Shown piece by piece: positions 24,874 to 35,299 of a stretch of DNA of 42,936 bases (within the stretch, counting starts at the first letter, position 1; each line of letters begins with the position of its first letter). The notes beneath the pieces were generated by a model. That model did no database searches. It had not been told where the DNA came from and was given only the letters and a program-made list of their open reading frames with translations. This DNA is from Planctomycetota bacterium (lineage in GTDB: Bacteria > Planctomycetota > UBA1135 > GCA-002686595): the NCBI GenBank assembly GCA_029250885.1, contig JAQXEK010000028.1, forward strand, positions 1 to 42,936, written 5' to 3'. A program made the translations under genes and the position numbers.

Positions 24874-26664
24874 TTAGGCGTCGTAGGGGGGCGCAAGTTC
24901 AGCGCAAGGGTTGACCGCAAGGCTTTCTGCGTCGACGATTTCGTAGGAGTAGCCTTGTTCGGCTAGGAACAGCTGCCTCTTCTGGGCAAAGTCCTGATCT
25001 CGGGTTCCGTGGGTGACAATAGCGTAGAAACTCGCGCCGCGACCGTCTGACTTGGGGCGCAGGACTCGGCCTAGGCGTTGGGCTTCCTCTTGACGTGAAC
25101 CAAAGGTGCCAGAGACCTGGATGAGCACGTCGGCGTCGGGAAGGTCCACGGCGAAATTACCGACCTTTGAGACAATCAGTACGGGCTCTTTGCCAGAGCG
25201 GAAGTCGGCATACAGCACATTGCGCACATCGTTGGGCGTCTTGCCCGTAATGAGGGGGACTTTTAAGTGGCGCGACAGGGCGTTGAGTTGGTCGATGTAC
25301 TGGCCAATGATCATGACGCGGCCACCCACGTGGCGCTTGAGCAGGTTCTCGATCACCCCAGTCTTGGCGGGGTTCTCCGAGGAGATGCGGAACTTACTCC
25401 TGGCATCAGCGGAGGAATACCCCGGCTTAAGAGATGGCTCGAGCTCAACGCGCACTTCGGTGCAGTGGGCCTCAGCGATGAAGCCGCGTCCTTCCAGGAC
25501 CTTCCATGGCACCTCGAAGCGCTTTGGGCCAATTAGGCAGAAGACCTCGTCTTCCTTTCCATCTTCACGAATCAACGTAGCGGTCAAGCCAAGTCGGCGG
25601 CGGGCCTGCAGGTCGGCAGTAACCCGGAAGATTGGCGCGGGCAACAGGTGCACCTCGTCGTAGACGACCAGACCCCAATTGTGTCCGGAGAAGAGTGCCA
25701 TGTGCTCGAACTCGGCTTTCTTGGATTTGCGCCAAGTCAACATCTGATAGGTGCTGATCGTGACCGGGGCCACGCGCTTGTTGTCGCCGGTGTACTCGGC
25801 CACATCGTCTTCGGTCAGGTCCGTCTTGTCGAGGATCTCGGAGCGCCACTGGCTGACGGCAACGGTGTTTGTGGTGAGCACCAGAGTCTTCGCCCCTACC
25901 CGGTTCATGACGGCCAAGCCAACAATGGTCTTGCCCGCGCCACAGGGCAAAACAATCACGCCATTGCCCCCCGTGACAGCACCACCTTGGTGGAAGGCGT
26001 CTGCAGCAGAAGCCTGGTAGTCTCGCACGGCAAAGGCCTTGCCGGCGCTGGTCTCGGTGCTCAAGGGAATGTCAAACTTGTCGCCCTCGGTGTAGCCGCC
26101 GCGGTCGTCCACCGGGAAGCCGATCTTGATCAGGGCCTGTTTTAGTGAGCCCCGGGCAAGCTCGCCAAGCAAGACCCGCCCGTCCTCCTGCCTGTCGATC
26201 AGCTTGGCGACGGATGGGAAACCCAGCACGGACTCTAGGGCTTCGCGGTCACCGGAGGTCAGCTCGAAGCGCTGGGCCCCGGTCTTGTCTTTACAGCGCT
26301 CGATGCGCAGCAGACCATAGCGCTCGACCCAGTCCCGAATGTCCACAAGTACGTTCTGCGGAATGGGCACACAGACGAGGTCCTCGAGAATCTCGATGAT
26401 GCCGTCAGCGGTGAGGCCAATCGCGGCAGCATTCCAGATCGAGATCGAGGTGATGCGGTAGCTGTGAAGGTACTCAGGACTCTTTTCAAGCTCCGCAAAC
26501 GCTGCCAGAGCATCCCTCGCTTCGGCATAGCGCGGGTGCTCGTGGCTGATCGGGTTGCCCTGCTCATCCTTTTTAGGCCGACCGTCTTCGCCCAGCTGGG
26601 CCTTGACGGTGTGCAGCAGCAGCGTTCGGTCGCCTTGGATGATAAGTGGGTTGTCGGGGTGCAT
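24874..26664 (-). CDS. XPB-type DNA repair helicase, 596 aa
   Basis: Superfamily 2 3'-5' DNA helicase of the bacterial XPB/ERCC3 group. The N-terminal 150 residues carry a helicase-associated domain (ITSISIWNAAAIGLTADGII, then IPQNVLVDIRDWVERYGLL). The motor follows with YQASAADAFHQGG (Q-like), VLPCGAGKTIVGL (Walker A), VVYDEVHLLPAPIF (DEVH box), LGLTATLIREDGKED (motif III plus the RED motif typical of XPB), QVSGTFGSRQEEAQRLGRVL (motifs V/VI). XPB opens DNA around lesions in archaeal and eukaryotic repair. Start ATG 26664 has GGGAGG 11 bases upstream and sits one base after the uvrA stop. A repair role is inferred from family and neighbours. Confidence 0.95.
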   Translation of the reverse strand: MHPDNPLIIQGDRTLLLHTVKAQLGEDGRPKKDEQGNPISHEHPRYAEARDALAAFAELEKSPEYLHSYRITSISIWNAAAIGLTADGIIEILEDLVCVPIPQNVLVDIRDWVERYGLLRIERCKDKTGAQRFELTSGDREALESVLGFPSVAKLIDRQEDGRVLLGELARGSLKQALIKIGFPVDDRGGYTEGDKFDIPLSTETSAGKAFAVRDYQASAADAFHQGGAVTGGNGVIVLPCGAGKTIVGLAVMNRVGAKTLVLTTNTVAVSQWRSEILDKTDLTEDDVAEYTGDNKRVAPVTISTYQMLTWRKSKKAEFEHMALFSGHNWGLVVYDEVHLLPAPIFRVTADLQARRRLGLTATLIREDGKEDEVFCLIGPKRFEVPWKVLEGRGFIAEAHCTEVRVELEPSLKPGYSSADARSKFRISSENPAKTGVIENLLKRHVGGRVMIIGQYIDQLNALSRHLKVPLITGKTPNDVRNVLYADFRSGKEPVLIVSKVGNFAVDLPDADVLIQVSGTFGSRQEEAQRLGRVLRPKSDGRGASFYAIVTHGTRDQDFAQKRQLFLAEQGYSYEIVDAESLAVNPCAELAPPYDA

Positions 26665-26665
26665 C

Positions 26666-29600
26666 TTACTTGCTCGCCTCCCTCTTTTTAGGAGACGCCT
26701 TCTTCCGGGTCGCTTTCTTCTTTTTGCTAGAGGTCTTCTTCTGAGCGGACGGCGCCTTGGTCGCGGGCTTGAGCCAAGGACCGGTGATCGAGTCCTTGTC
26801 CTTGATCAACTCGGCCGGGGTTCCCGTTGCGATTATGCGTCCCCCTGCGTTGCCGCCGGTGGGGCCGAGCTCGACTAGCTCGTCACAGACTCTCAAGAGG
26901 TCAATGTGGTGCTCAATCACGACGACTGCGTCGCCGCGTTGCTTGAGCTGCATAAGCACATCAACTAGGCGCGCAACGTCAGATGCGTGCAGGCCGGTGG
27001 TCGGCTCGTCCAGCACAACCACGCTGCGCCCAGCACCTTCCGTGCGCATCAGCTCACCTGCGAGCTTGACTCGCTGGGCCTCGCCACCAGACAACGTCGT
27101 CGAGCTCTGGTTGAGGGCGATGTAGCCCAAGCCAACCCTCTGCATCGTCATTAGGATCTTGGCAGCGGCGGGTTGGTGCTCGAGCACCTCGAACGCCTCG
27201 TCCACACTCATGGCTAAGATGTCGGCCACGGAGTAGCCGCGGTGCCGTATCTCGAGAACCTCGGGCCGGTAGCGCTTGCCCGCGCACTCTTCACAGGTCA
27301 ACCAGAGGTCGGCGAGGAACTGCATGTCGACGCGGGTTGCGCCGCGACCATCACAGGCCGGGCAGCGGCCCTTGGTCGAGTTGTAGGAGAAGTTGGACGT
27401 CGTGAAGCCGCGCATGCGCGCTTCGGGTAGGCGTGCGAACAGGTTGCGGATCGGCTCGAGCAGTCCTACGGCGGTCGCCGGTGTACTGGATGGTGATCGC
27501 CCAATGGGGCTGGCATCTACAACCACGACGCGCCTGGTTCCACCTAGGCCGCCAACCACCTTGCGCCAGCGCCCATCGTTAGCTTCGCCCCGCAGCGCGG
27601 GCACAAAGCAGTCCATAATCAGCGAACTTTTCCCAGACCCTGAAGGGCCACAGACACCAGTTATGCTCCCAAAGGTGGCGTCAAAGGATGCATTGCGCAG
27701 GTTATGGAGGCTTGCGCCGCGGATCCCAACCTGGGCGCCTGCATCTTCAGCTTTCGAGGCCTTGCCGGCCTTCGCTTTGCGCAGGGCCAAGCTGAAGTCT
27801 CCGCGCAGGGCGGCGCCCGTGAGGCTGCGGGGTGTACCCTTGATTTCACCCGGAGTTCCCGCGGCCACGACCTCGCCGCCGGTTCGTCCTGCGCCGGGAC
27901 CAATGTCGACGATGTAGTCGGCGCGCTCCATCAGGGATTCATCGTGCTCGACCACGATCACCGTGTTGCCGCGATCGCGCATAGTCATCAGCGCGTCCGT
28001 CAGCATGTCCACATCCGCCGGGTGCAGGCCCACTGTCGGCTCATCGAGCACATAACAGACGTCGACGAGATTCGACCCTAGGTTGGCGGACAGGCGCACC
28101 CGGCGCGTTTCACCGCCGGACAGGGTCCCCATGGAGCGATCCAAGCTCAGGTAGCCCAGTCCAACGCGCTGCAAGAGTTCCAGTCGCGAGCGGACCTCCT
28201 CTAGGACGGCCTGCACGGCCTCCTTATCCTTCTTCTTCAGGCGTAGCTTACTAAACCAGGTGAGCGCCTCCTCGACCGAGAACCCAAGCACCGTGGGGAG
28301 CCGCCGCTTGCCAATGGTGACCGAGCGTGGTCCCGGCGCAAGCCGTTCACCCGCGCATGCACGGCAGGTCTTACGCGCCATGTGCTCTTCTAGGGTGCTG
28401 CTCCACCCCGGATCTTCGGACTTGCGATGCCATGCATCCACGTGTCCACAGAGTCCTGGCCATGGAGACTCGTATTGCTGCTCCATGGCGTAGTTCTGGC
28501 CTTCCTTGGCGACTACGACCTTATAGCTCTCGCGGGATTCTTCCCCAAACAAGATCAGGCGCTGCTGCTTCTCGGTGAGCTTACTGAATGGCTTGGCGAG
28601 GTCGATGCGATGGGACCTAGCGACCTCGCGCAGCATGGCTTCGTAGTAGCCCTTTCCTTTCGTTAGATAGCGGCCGAGCTTGCCGCCGACGGCCGTGTTT
28701 GCGGTTGCCTCGCCCACTGGGTGGGCCAGGGGCAGGTCTGGGCTGTCAACCAGTAGATCCGGATCGCACTGCCAGGAAGCACCCAGCCCAGCGCAGTCCG
28801 GGCAGGCGCCAACGTGGGCGTTGAAGGAGAAGTGCCGGGGCTCTAGGTTCTCTGTGATGCCGAAGCCGCACTCGGTGCAGTGGCCAAGCACGCTAAACTC
28901 ATGGCGAACCTTGTCGCCCTTAGCAAGCATGCTGACGCGCCCGTCGGACAGGCTCTCGGCAAGTTCGACGGCCTCTGCGATACGGGCGCGATGCTCGGTG
29001 CTGAAGGTGACCCGGTCAAGTACAAGGTCGATGCGCTTAGTCTCCGTGGGCAGCCTAAGTTCGGGGGTGAGTCGCGCCTCTTTGCCGTCGACTAAGATAC
29101 GCGCAAATCCTGCCCCTATCCATGCCCCTCGGGCGGACTCGAAGGCCTCGAACAGGGGATCGACTTGCTTCTCTTCGCCGGCCTCGTAGGTGGATTCTTG
29201 AGCTTGGAACATCGGAGCAAGGACCCAGCCGCTCTTGCCCTCGAGCAGGGCGACTACGTCCTTCGCAATGTGTCCAGCGTCGGTCTTTTTAAGCACCTGG
29301 CCGTGTTCCGGGCAGCGGCGCTCGCCGGCGCGGGACCATAGGACGCGAAGATAGTCGTGGAGCTCTGTTGAGGTAGCAACGGTAGATCGCGGATGGGATC
29401 CACCACCACCGGCCTCGACCACTACCGAGGGGCCGAGTCCATCAATGCGATCAACGGGTGGTTTGTCCCGGGTGCCCAGAAACTGACGTGCGTAGGTCGA
29501 CAGGGAATCCACGAAGCGGCGCTCTCCGGCTGCATGAATCGTGTCCAGGGCTAGGGATGTCTTGCCCGAACCGGAAGGCCCAGTCACCACGGTCAGGGAC

Positions 29601-32554
29601 CGTCGCGGGATGTCCACGCTAATGTTCTTTAGGTTGTGGGTGCGAGCGCCACGAACGGAGATTGTGTCGGACTCTCCCCGGGCGAGCTCATCCATGAAGC
29701 GCTCGTCGGGCGCGCTCTTAGGCGGTGCATTTCCTGCCGCAAGGGCCTTGCCGGTGTACGACTTCTTATGCGCCTTAATCTTTTCAGGCTTGCCGCAGAC
29801 CACAAGCTTGCCGCCACCAGCTCCGCCTTCGGGCCCTAGGTCGATGACATGGTCCGCAACGTTGATCAGGTCGAGGTTATGCTCGATCACTACCACGCTT
29901 TGGCCCAGGTCCACCAGGCGGTGGAGACTCATAACGAGCTTCTGCACGTCGGACTGGTGCAGACCTGTTGTGGGCTCGTCCAGCAGATACAGGGTGTGTC
30001 CCCGGGGCCGCTTTTGCAGGTGTTTGGCCAGCTTAATGCGCTGGGCCTCTCCACCGGATAGGGTCGTTGAGGGTTGTCCAAGTCGAACATAGCCAAGCCC
30101 AACATCGAACAGAGTCTGCAGGGGAACGCGGATCTTTGGGATGTCTCGGAAGATATCGAGAGCATCCTCGACAGATAAGGCGAGCACATCGGCGATCGAC
30201 AAGCCCTTAAAGTGGACGCCTAGGGTCTCGGCGCCAAAGCGGTTGCCGCCGCACTCTTCGCAGGCCACGGTGACGGGGGCGAGGAACTGCAACTCGACGT
30301 AGGTCGCACCCGCACCGCCACAGGCCTCGCAACGGCCTCCTGCCACGTTGAAGGAAAACCGGCCAGGTTTCCAGCCGCGCATCTTGGACTCGGGCAGGCC
30401 CGCGAAGAGGTCGCGGATCGGCCCAAAGGCGCCTGTGTAGGTGGCAGGGTTTGAGCGCGGTGTTCGTCCAATGGGAGATGCGTCGATCACCACCAGGGCA
30501 TCTACATCCTCGAAGCCGTCAATGCCATCGTGGTCCGCTGGGTCGGGGCACTCCAGCTCGAGGTGGCGCATTAGGGCCGGGCGCAGGGTGGAGTTGATCA
30601 GGGTCGACTTGCCCGAACCCGAGACGCCGGAGACCGCGACAAACAGGCCGAGCGGAATCTCCACATTGACTCCGCGTAGGTTGTTCCCACGGGCGCCGCG
30701 AATCAGGAGGCTCTTGCCCAGTCCTTTACGGCCTTCGGATGCATTGGCCAGGGGCAGTTCGCCGCGCAGGAGGGCGCCTGTGGGCGAGGCCGCATGGGAG
30801 ACCTCTTCGGGGGAGCCAAAGGCGACCAAGTGGCCGCCCCCACTTCCTGCGCCGGGGCCAATGTCGATCAGGTGATCGGCGCCGCGCAGAGTGGCCTCGT
30901 CGTGCTCCACCACAACCACGGTGTTGCCGAGATCGCGCAGACCTTCCAGGGCTCGGAAAAGCCGCGCCTGGTCCCGGGCGTGTAGACCAATGGACGGCTC
31001 GTCAAGCACATACAGCACGCCCTGCAGGCCAGCACCAAGCTGGGCCGCCAGACGAATGCGTTGGGCCTCGCCACCGGAGAGCGTGTCCGCCGAGCGGTCT
31101 AGGGTCAGGTAACCCAGGCCAACCTGAACAAGGAACGAGCTCCGCCGGCGGATCTCGGTCAAGAGATCCTTGGCAATGCGGCCCTCGCGCTTGGAGAGGT
31201 TCAGGTTGCCCAACATCTCGTCGATACGAGCCACCGGATGGCCGAGTACGTGGTCGATGGTCGCACCGCCGAGCTGCACAGAGCGGCCGTGCTCGCCGAG
31301 TCGACTGCCATGACAGGTCGAGCAAATTTCTTCGCTGAGAAAGCGGTCGAGCTGCTTACGCCTAGAGCCGCCCTCTAGACTGCGCTGGATGGAAGGCAGG
31401 ACGCCTCGAAAGCGCCTTTTCCAGGTGACTTGGCCCTTACCCCGCGAGCCGGCCCAGTTGGAGTAGTCCGTGTAGCGCGCGTGCCCGGTCCCATAGAGGA
31501 CGGAGCGTTTGCCCTTGTCCGAGAGCTCGTTCCAGGGGGTGTCCAGGTCGAAGTCATTCTCCCTAGCGACGGCGGTCAGGAACTTGAAGTCGGCCTTGGG
31601 GAACAGCAGTGCGCCTCCGCTGGCCCGGGTTACGGCCAGGGCGCCCTCGCGGATCGACAGGGAGCCGTCGCGGATGCACTTGGCCTCGGAGGGCAGCCTG
31701 GTGCGGCCCAACCCGTTGCAGTCGGGGCATGCGCCGTGGGGTGAGTTGAAGGAGAACAGCCGCGGCTCTAGGGGCGGAGCCTCGCGGCCACATTGCTTAC
31801 AGCTGCGGTGGGTCGACCAGCTGCGTTGCCCAAAGTCGGCGTCCAGCGCGATCACGTCGCCGCCGCCAAATTCGACGGCCATGGCCACCGCCTCACGAAT
31901 ACGGCCCTTCGAATCGGGGGTCACCTTGAGTCGGTCCACTACCACGTCAATGGTATGGCGCACATAGCGCTCGAGCTCAGGGGCGTCTTCGATGCGAATG
32001 ACCTCGCCGTTGACCCGTGCCCGAACAAAGCCCTTGCGGATCAGGTCGCCGAAGACGGCCTTATGCTGTCCCTTGCGATCGCGGATGACGGGCGCGCAGA
32101 TGTGCAAGCGCTGACCGTCGTAGGCGGTCAAGAGCTCCTCGACCACGGACTCGGGGGTCCTTCCAGTCAGGGGAACGCCATGCTCGGGACAGTGGGCAGT
32201 TCCCGCCCGTGCAAAGAGAACCCGTAGGTGGTCGAAGATCTCGGTCAGGGTGCCAACCGTGGATCGGGCACCGCGAGGTACCGAGCGCTGGTCCACGGCG
32301 ATGGCGGGAGCAAGGCCTTCAATATGGTCGACTTCGGGCTTCTCCATGCGCCCGACGAACTGCCGCGCATAGGCGGACAGGGTCTCGAGGAAGCGTCGCT
32401 GACCTTCGCGGAAGACTGTGTCAAAGGCGAGGGAAGATTTGCCTGAGCCGGATACTCCAGTAATGCCGGTCAGGCTGCCCCTGGGGATCTCGACATCGAA
32501 GTTCTTGAGGTTGTTTTGGCGAACTCCCTTGAGCTTGATTGGACCTAGAGCCAT
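26666..32554 (-). CDS. uvrA: Double-length tandem-fused UvrA, 1962 aa
   Basis: Excinuclease ABC damage-recognition ATPase in which two complete UvrA units are joined in one chain, about residues 1-950 and 960-1962. Unit 1: Walker A motifs near 30 and 640, signatures LSGGEAQRI near 490 and 830, zinc fingers with CKQC...CPDC and CEAC...CEEC. Unit 2: Walker A motifs near 990 and 1635 ([20 protein letters not shown]), signatures LSGGETRRV near 1475 and LSGGEAQRV near 1818, zinc fingers CTEC...CPDC and CPAC...CEEC. The C-terminus is a Lys-rich tail ([19 protein letters not shown]). Single UvrA is about 940 residues; fused forms are known in Chlamydiae and planctomycetes. GGAGG lies 7 bases before the ATG, one of few clear ribosome binding sites here. 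XPB follows after one base. Confidence 0.97.
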   Translation of the reverse strand: MALGPIKLKGVRQNNLKNFDVEIPRGSLTGITGVSGSGKSSLAFDTVFREGQRRFLETLSAYARQFVGRMEKPEVDHIEGLAPAIAVDQRSVPRGARSTVGTLTEIFDHLRVLFARAGTAHCPEHGVPLTGRTPESVVEELLTAYDGQRLHICAPVIRDRKGQHKAVFGDLIRKGFVRARVNGEVIRIEDAPELERYVRHTIDVVVDRLKVTPDSKGRIREAVAMAVEFGGGDVIALDADFGQRSWSTHRSCKQCGREAPPLEPRLFSFNSPHGACPDCNGLGRTRLPSEAKCIRDGSLSIREGALAVTRASGGALLFPKADFKFLTAVARENDFDLDTPWNELSDKGKRSVLYGTGHARYTDYSNWAGSRGKGQVTWKRRFRGVLPSIQRSLEGGSRRKQLDRFLSEEICSTCHGSRLGEHGRSVQLGGATIDHVLGHPVARIDEMLGNLNLSKREGRIAKDLLTEIRRRSSFLVQVGLGYLTLDRSADTLSGGEAQRIRLAAQLGAGLQGVLYVLDEPSIGLHARDQARLFRALEGLRDLGNTVVVVEHDEATLRGADHLIDIGPGAGSGGGHLVAFGSPEEVSHAASPTGALLRGELPLANASEGRKGLGKSLLIRGARGNNLRGVNVEIPLGLFVAVSGVSGSGKSTLINSTLRPALMRHLELECPDPADHDGIDGFEDVDALVVIDASPIGRTPRSNPATYTGAFGPIRDLFAGLPESKMRGWKPGRFSFNVAGGRCEACGGAGATYVELQFLAPVTVACEECGGNRFGAETLGVHFKGLSIADVLALSVEDALDIFRDIPKIRVPLQTLFDVGLGYVRLGQPSTTLSGGEAQRIKLAKHLQKRPRGHTLYLLDEPTTGLHQSDVQKLVMSLHRLVDLGQSVVVIEHNLDLINVADHVIDLGPEGGAGGGKLVVCGKPEKIKAHKKSYTGKALAAGNAPPKSAPDERFMDELARGESDTISVRGARTHNLKNISVDIPRRSLTVVTGPSGSGKTSLALDTIHAAGERRFVDSLSTYARQFLGTRDKPPVDRIDGLGPSVVVEAGGGGSHPRSTVATSTELHDYLRVLWSRAGERRCPEHGQVLKKTDAGHIAKDVVALLEGKSGWVLAPMFQAQESTYEAGEEKQVDPLFEAFESARGAWIGAGFARILVDGKEARLTPELRLPTETKRIDLVLDRVTFSTEHRARIAEAVELAESLSDGRVSMLAKGDKVRHEFSVLGHCTECGFGITENLEPRHFSFNAHVGACPDCAGLGASWQCDPDLLVDSPDLPLAHPVGEATANTAVGGKLGRYLTKGKGYYEAMLREVARSHRIDLAKPFSKLTEKQQRLILFGEESRESYKVVVAKEGQNYAMEQQYESPWPGLCGHVDAWHRKSEDPGWSSTLEEHMARKTCRACAGERLAPGPRSVTIGKRRLPTVLGFSVEEALTWFSKLRLKKKDKEAVQAVLEEVRSRLELLQRVGLGYLSLDRSMGTLSGGETRRVRLSANLGSNLVDVCYVLDEPTVGLHPADVDMLTDALMTMRDRGNTVIVVEHDESLMERADYIVDIGPGAGRTGGEVVAAGTPGEIKGTPRSLTGAALRGDFSLALRKAKAGKASKAEDAGAQVGIRGASLHNLRNASFDATFGSITGVCGPSGSGKSSLIMDCFVPALRGEANDGRWRKVVGGLGGTRRVVVVDASPIGRSPSSTPATAVGLLEPIRNLFARLPEARMRGFTTSNFSYNSTKGRCPACDGRGATRVDMQFLADLWLTCEECAGKRYRPEVLEIRHRGYSVADILAMSVDEAFEVLEHQPAAAKILMTMQRVGLGYIALNQSSTTLSGGEAQRVKLAGELMRTEGAGRSVVVLDEPTTGLHASDVARLVDVLMQLKQRGDAVVVIEHHIDLLRVCDELVELGPTGGNAGGRIIATGTPAELIKDKDSITGPWLKPATKAPSAQKKTSSKKKKATRKKASPKKREASK

Positions 32555-32781
32555 GTCTTGGCCTCCGTCACAAGGTCCCTAAAAGGGACGGGATCCGAGC
32601 CGAACATGCTGCTAACAAAGAAGGCCGGGCAAGGGCCCGCAATACAGGTACAAAAAGGTGGCAACATAGCCTCGCCACTCTACCACTTCGGCCCCCAGTT
32701 GCATGGCAGAGTTGGCCCAATTCAACCCAGAAAACTCAGGCCTGGAGCGCCGTAAATACGAGCCATTTTCTGGTCAGGGAC

Positions 32782-33612
32782 CTATTCGTGGCTGATTCTG
32801 CCGAGTAGTGCCCTGTGGACGGCTGGGCCGGCCGCGATGATGTGGCCGCCGTGGAGCCAGTCTTCGCCGCCTTCCGCATCGGTGACAATTCCTCCGGCCT
32901 CGCGAACCAACAGCACCCCACCGGCCACATCGAAGGACGACAGGTGAAGCTCCCAGTATCCGTCCAGACGACCCGCGGCTGTGTAGGCCAGATCTACTGC
33001 GGCAGATCCCATCCGGCGGATCCCGCGTATGTCGTAGAACAGCCCGCTGAAGTTAGAAAGGTTGTCCTCCTTGAGCTCACCCCTGCGGTAGGGAAATCCG
33101 GTGGCGAGAACGCTCTCCCCAAGGCTGTCCGCTTTCGAGACCGAGACCCGGACTCCATTCAGGAAGGTACCCTGGCCGCGGATGGCGTGGAAGGTCTCTC
33201 CGAGGCGGGGCAGGTGTACGACGGAGACTACCGGCTCGCCGTCGATGTAAAAGCCGATGGACACGCAGTAGGCGGGCAGTCCATGCACAAAGTTGATGGT
33301 GCCGTCGAGGGGGTCGACAAACCAGCGCGGCCCCTTGCGGGCGTCACCTTGGTCACAGACCTCCTCCTCTGCCTCGATGGCGTGGTCGGGATAAGCTTCC
33401 CGGAGCCTGGCCACGATTGCACGCTCGGAAGCGACGTCTGCGGCGGTCGCCAAGTCACGTCTTGAGGACTTTGTCCAGGTGGCCTCGCCGTCGAAATCTG
33501 GGCGCGCCGCGAGCTTGCCCTCGAACTCCGTAAGGATCGCGCCTGCCTCCATTGCCGCGGCAAGGGCCAACTCGAGAACGTCATCTAAATTAGGAGAGCT
33601 TGCGTCTGGCAT
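32782..33612 (-). CDS. Inositol-monophosphatase-family protein, 276 aa
   Basis: Magnesium-dependent, lithium-sensitive phosphatase fold. Metal ligands are visible in IEAEEE near residue 80 and in the signature WFVDPLDGTINFVHGLP near 97-113. The third carboxylate is in SFDVAGGVLLVREAGG near 225, where the family more often has WDxAAG. Substrates in the family include inositol phosphates, fructose-1,6-bisphosphate, histidinol phosphate and 3'-phosphoadenosine phosphate; none can be chosen from the sequence. It lies 9 bases after the PBP4-type gene stop and is separated from uvrA by 227 bases. That gap shows no gene, only a weak 6-bp hairpin at 32575-32589. Confidence 0.9.
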   Translation of the reverse strand: MPDASSPNLDDVLELALAAAMEAGAILTEFEGKLAARPDFDGEATWTKSSRRDLATAADVASERAIVARLREAYPDHAIEAEEEVCDQGDARKGPRWFVDPLDGTINFVHGLPAYCVSIGFYIDGEPVVSVVHLPRLGETFHAIRGQGTFLNGVRVSVSKADSLGESVLATGFPYRRGELKEDNLSNFSGLFYDIRGIRRMGSAAVDLAYTAAGRLDGYWELHLSSFDVAGGVLLVREAGGIVTDAEGGEDWLHGGHIIAAGPAVHRALLGRISHE

Positions 33613-33621
33613 AAAAGAGTA

Positions 33622-35295
33622 TTAATCAGCAGCCCTAAGAATGCGGAGCACCATCTCGTCTTGCATGGGCTTCCATGCGGATGTGTTCAGCCCGGAGATA
33701 GTCGGATAATTCACAATGATCGAGAACACCAAGCCACGCCCAGCTGGCGAAATTGCGATGCCCGAGAGCGAGCTCGTGCCATCGATGAAGCCGGTTTTGG
33801 CAAAGACCTGGCCAGCGGCGGGTGTGGAGCGAAGGCGCGTGGCAAGGGTGCCGCTCTGGCCCGCAACGGCCAAGGAGTCGAGGTACCTCCGCGACAGGGG
33901 AGAGGACTCCAAAAGCCCGAATAGGACGGCCTGGAGCAGTCCAGTAAGCTGAACGGGGCTGATGCGGTTGTCCCTGGATAGGCCGGAGCCATCAACCTGG
34001 TGATGTCCGGCAGGGTCGATGCCCAGGGCTTCGAAGGCCAGTCCAATGGCCGCGGCCGATGCCTCGCGGGTTCCTCCCCCACCTAGTCGATGCCCAAGGG
34101 TAAAGAAGAGCTGGTCGGCGACGCCGTTGTTTGAGTGGGTGTTGATCGGCACCAAGCTGTCGGCCACTGCCGAGCGCAGCACAAAGAATGGCTCCCCGAC
34201 GGGAGGCGGCCCCCGGCGCTTGATTGTCTTGCCACCTACGGTGATGCCTGCCCGCTTTAGGCGATCCGTGAGCACCGCGCCAAATAGGCCGACGGGATCG
34301 GGGTGGGAGAAGTCGGACACGACCACACCGGTACTTGAGCCGAGCTTGCCCTTTACCGTCACCTTCGCGGTCGTCGCGCCAACGCGAACATCATTGACCT
34401 TTCCGCTCACCATCGTGACGCCGTAGCTTCTGCTCAGGCCATGGGGCGAGGGATGCACAGATATGCTGGCCTCGCTGGCATTCTTCCGGGGTGAGACCTC
34501 GGCGACCAGAACACCGGCGTTCACCGTAAGTCCGGCGGCTAGGGCGCAGTAATCATCCCAGTGTTGGTTCGAGCTTGGCCAGGATGGGCCGACTCCCGGG
34601 TCGAGAAAGCTGCCTTCATTCAGTACGAGGTCGCCTGCAATACGCCGGATTCCACGTGTCTGAAGTGCGGTGGCCACCTCGTCGAGACGGCCCTCAGTGG
34701 CACCTTGGCTGCCATCCCGCGCAAGGGGGTCGCCGCCTGCGTGAACGATCAGGTCTCCTTGAAGAATGCCATCCCTGACCGAACCCTTGGTCTCGAAGAC
34801 GGTCTCGTATTGGCCCGTGGCGCCCAATAGGACCAAGCCGGCGGCGCTGGTGGCTACCTTTAGGTTGGATGCGGGTCGCAAGATCCTGTTTCCCTTGACG
34901 GACGCTAGGGTGCTGTTGTCGGAGAGCTCCCGAACGTGGACGGAGATCTGGGTGTCCGGACCCTTGAGCTTGCCCCGGGACTTCTGGGATGCGGTTAGGA
35001 ACCAACGGCCAATGATAGACTCGAGATCTGACTGGAGTGCGTCGTCTTGTGAGCCGGGCTTTGGAACTTGGGGCTCGAGGGCGAGGACGTGTTCAGCCTC
35101 GAAAACGGGCTCGTTGATTTCGCGGGCTTGGGCATGCTGGATCGGGTCCTCTGCACTCTGGAAGAATCCGGAAGGCACTCTGGGATCGGTACCGCCCCCA
35201 AGATCCCCTTGGGCGGCAACGCCTTGGTCAGAAGCGATGTCATAGGCCAAGACCAGGGCGATCAGGCCCAGGAGGGCTACTGTAATTCTAGGCAT
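33622..35295 (-). CDS. dacB: D-alanyl-D-alanine carboxypeptidase/endopeptidase (PBP4, S13 family), 557 aa
   Basis: Class C penicillin-binding protein that trims peptidoglycan stem peptides or cleaves cross-links in the periplasm. Signal segment: ITVALLGLIALVLAYDIAS. The serine motif S-x-x-K is RPASNLKV with Ser143 and Lys146, the second motif is HSNNGVADQLF (S-x-N) and the third is FAKTGFIDGTSS (K-T-G). GDLIVHAGGDP between motifs one and two is typical of the family's inserted domain. A low-complexity region of about 70 residues separates the signal from the domain. It begins 4 bases after the M28 peptidase stop and is followed by the inositol-phosphatase-family gene after 9 bases. It implies a cell wall with D-Ala-D-Ala peptides. 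Confidence 0.93.
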   Translation of the reverse strand: MPRITVALLGLIALVLAYDIASDQGVAAQGDLGGGTDPRVPSGFFQSAEDPIQHAQAREINEPVFEAEHVLALEPQVPKPGSQDDALQSDLESIIGRWFLTASQKSRGKLKGPDTQISVHVRELSDNSTLASVKGNRILRPASNLKVATSAAGLVLLGATGQYETVFETKGSVRDGILQGDLIVHAGGDPLARDGSQGATEGRLDEVATALQTRGIRRIAGDLVLNEGSFLDPGVGPSWPSSNQHWDDYCALAAGLTVNAGVLVAEVSPRKNASEASISVHPSPHGLSRSYGVTMVSGKVNDVRVGATTAKVTVKGKLGSSTGVVVSDFSHPDPVGLFGAVLTDRLKRAGITVGGKTIKRRGPPPVGEPFFVLRSAVADSLVPINTHSNNGVADQLFFTLGHRLGGGGTREASAAAIGLAFEALGIDPAGHHQVDGSGLSRDNRISPVQLTGLLQAVLFGLLESSPLSRRYLDSLAVAGQSGTLATRLRSTPAAGQVFAKTGFIDGTSSLSGIAISPAGRGLVFSIIVNYPTISGLNTSAWKPMQDEMVLRILRAAD

Positions 35296-35299
35296 AGAC

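Noticed and set aside
32575..32589. Small hairpin GTCCCT-AAA-AGGGAC upstream of uvrA
   Set aside because: Only six base pairs, no T-tract or operator context. It is too weak to call.
32555..32781. Possible RNA gene in the 227-base gap before uvrA
   Set aside because: I looked for a tRNA cloverleaf and other stable folds on both strands and found none.
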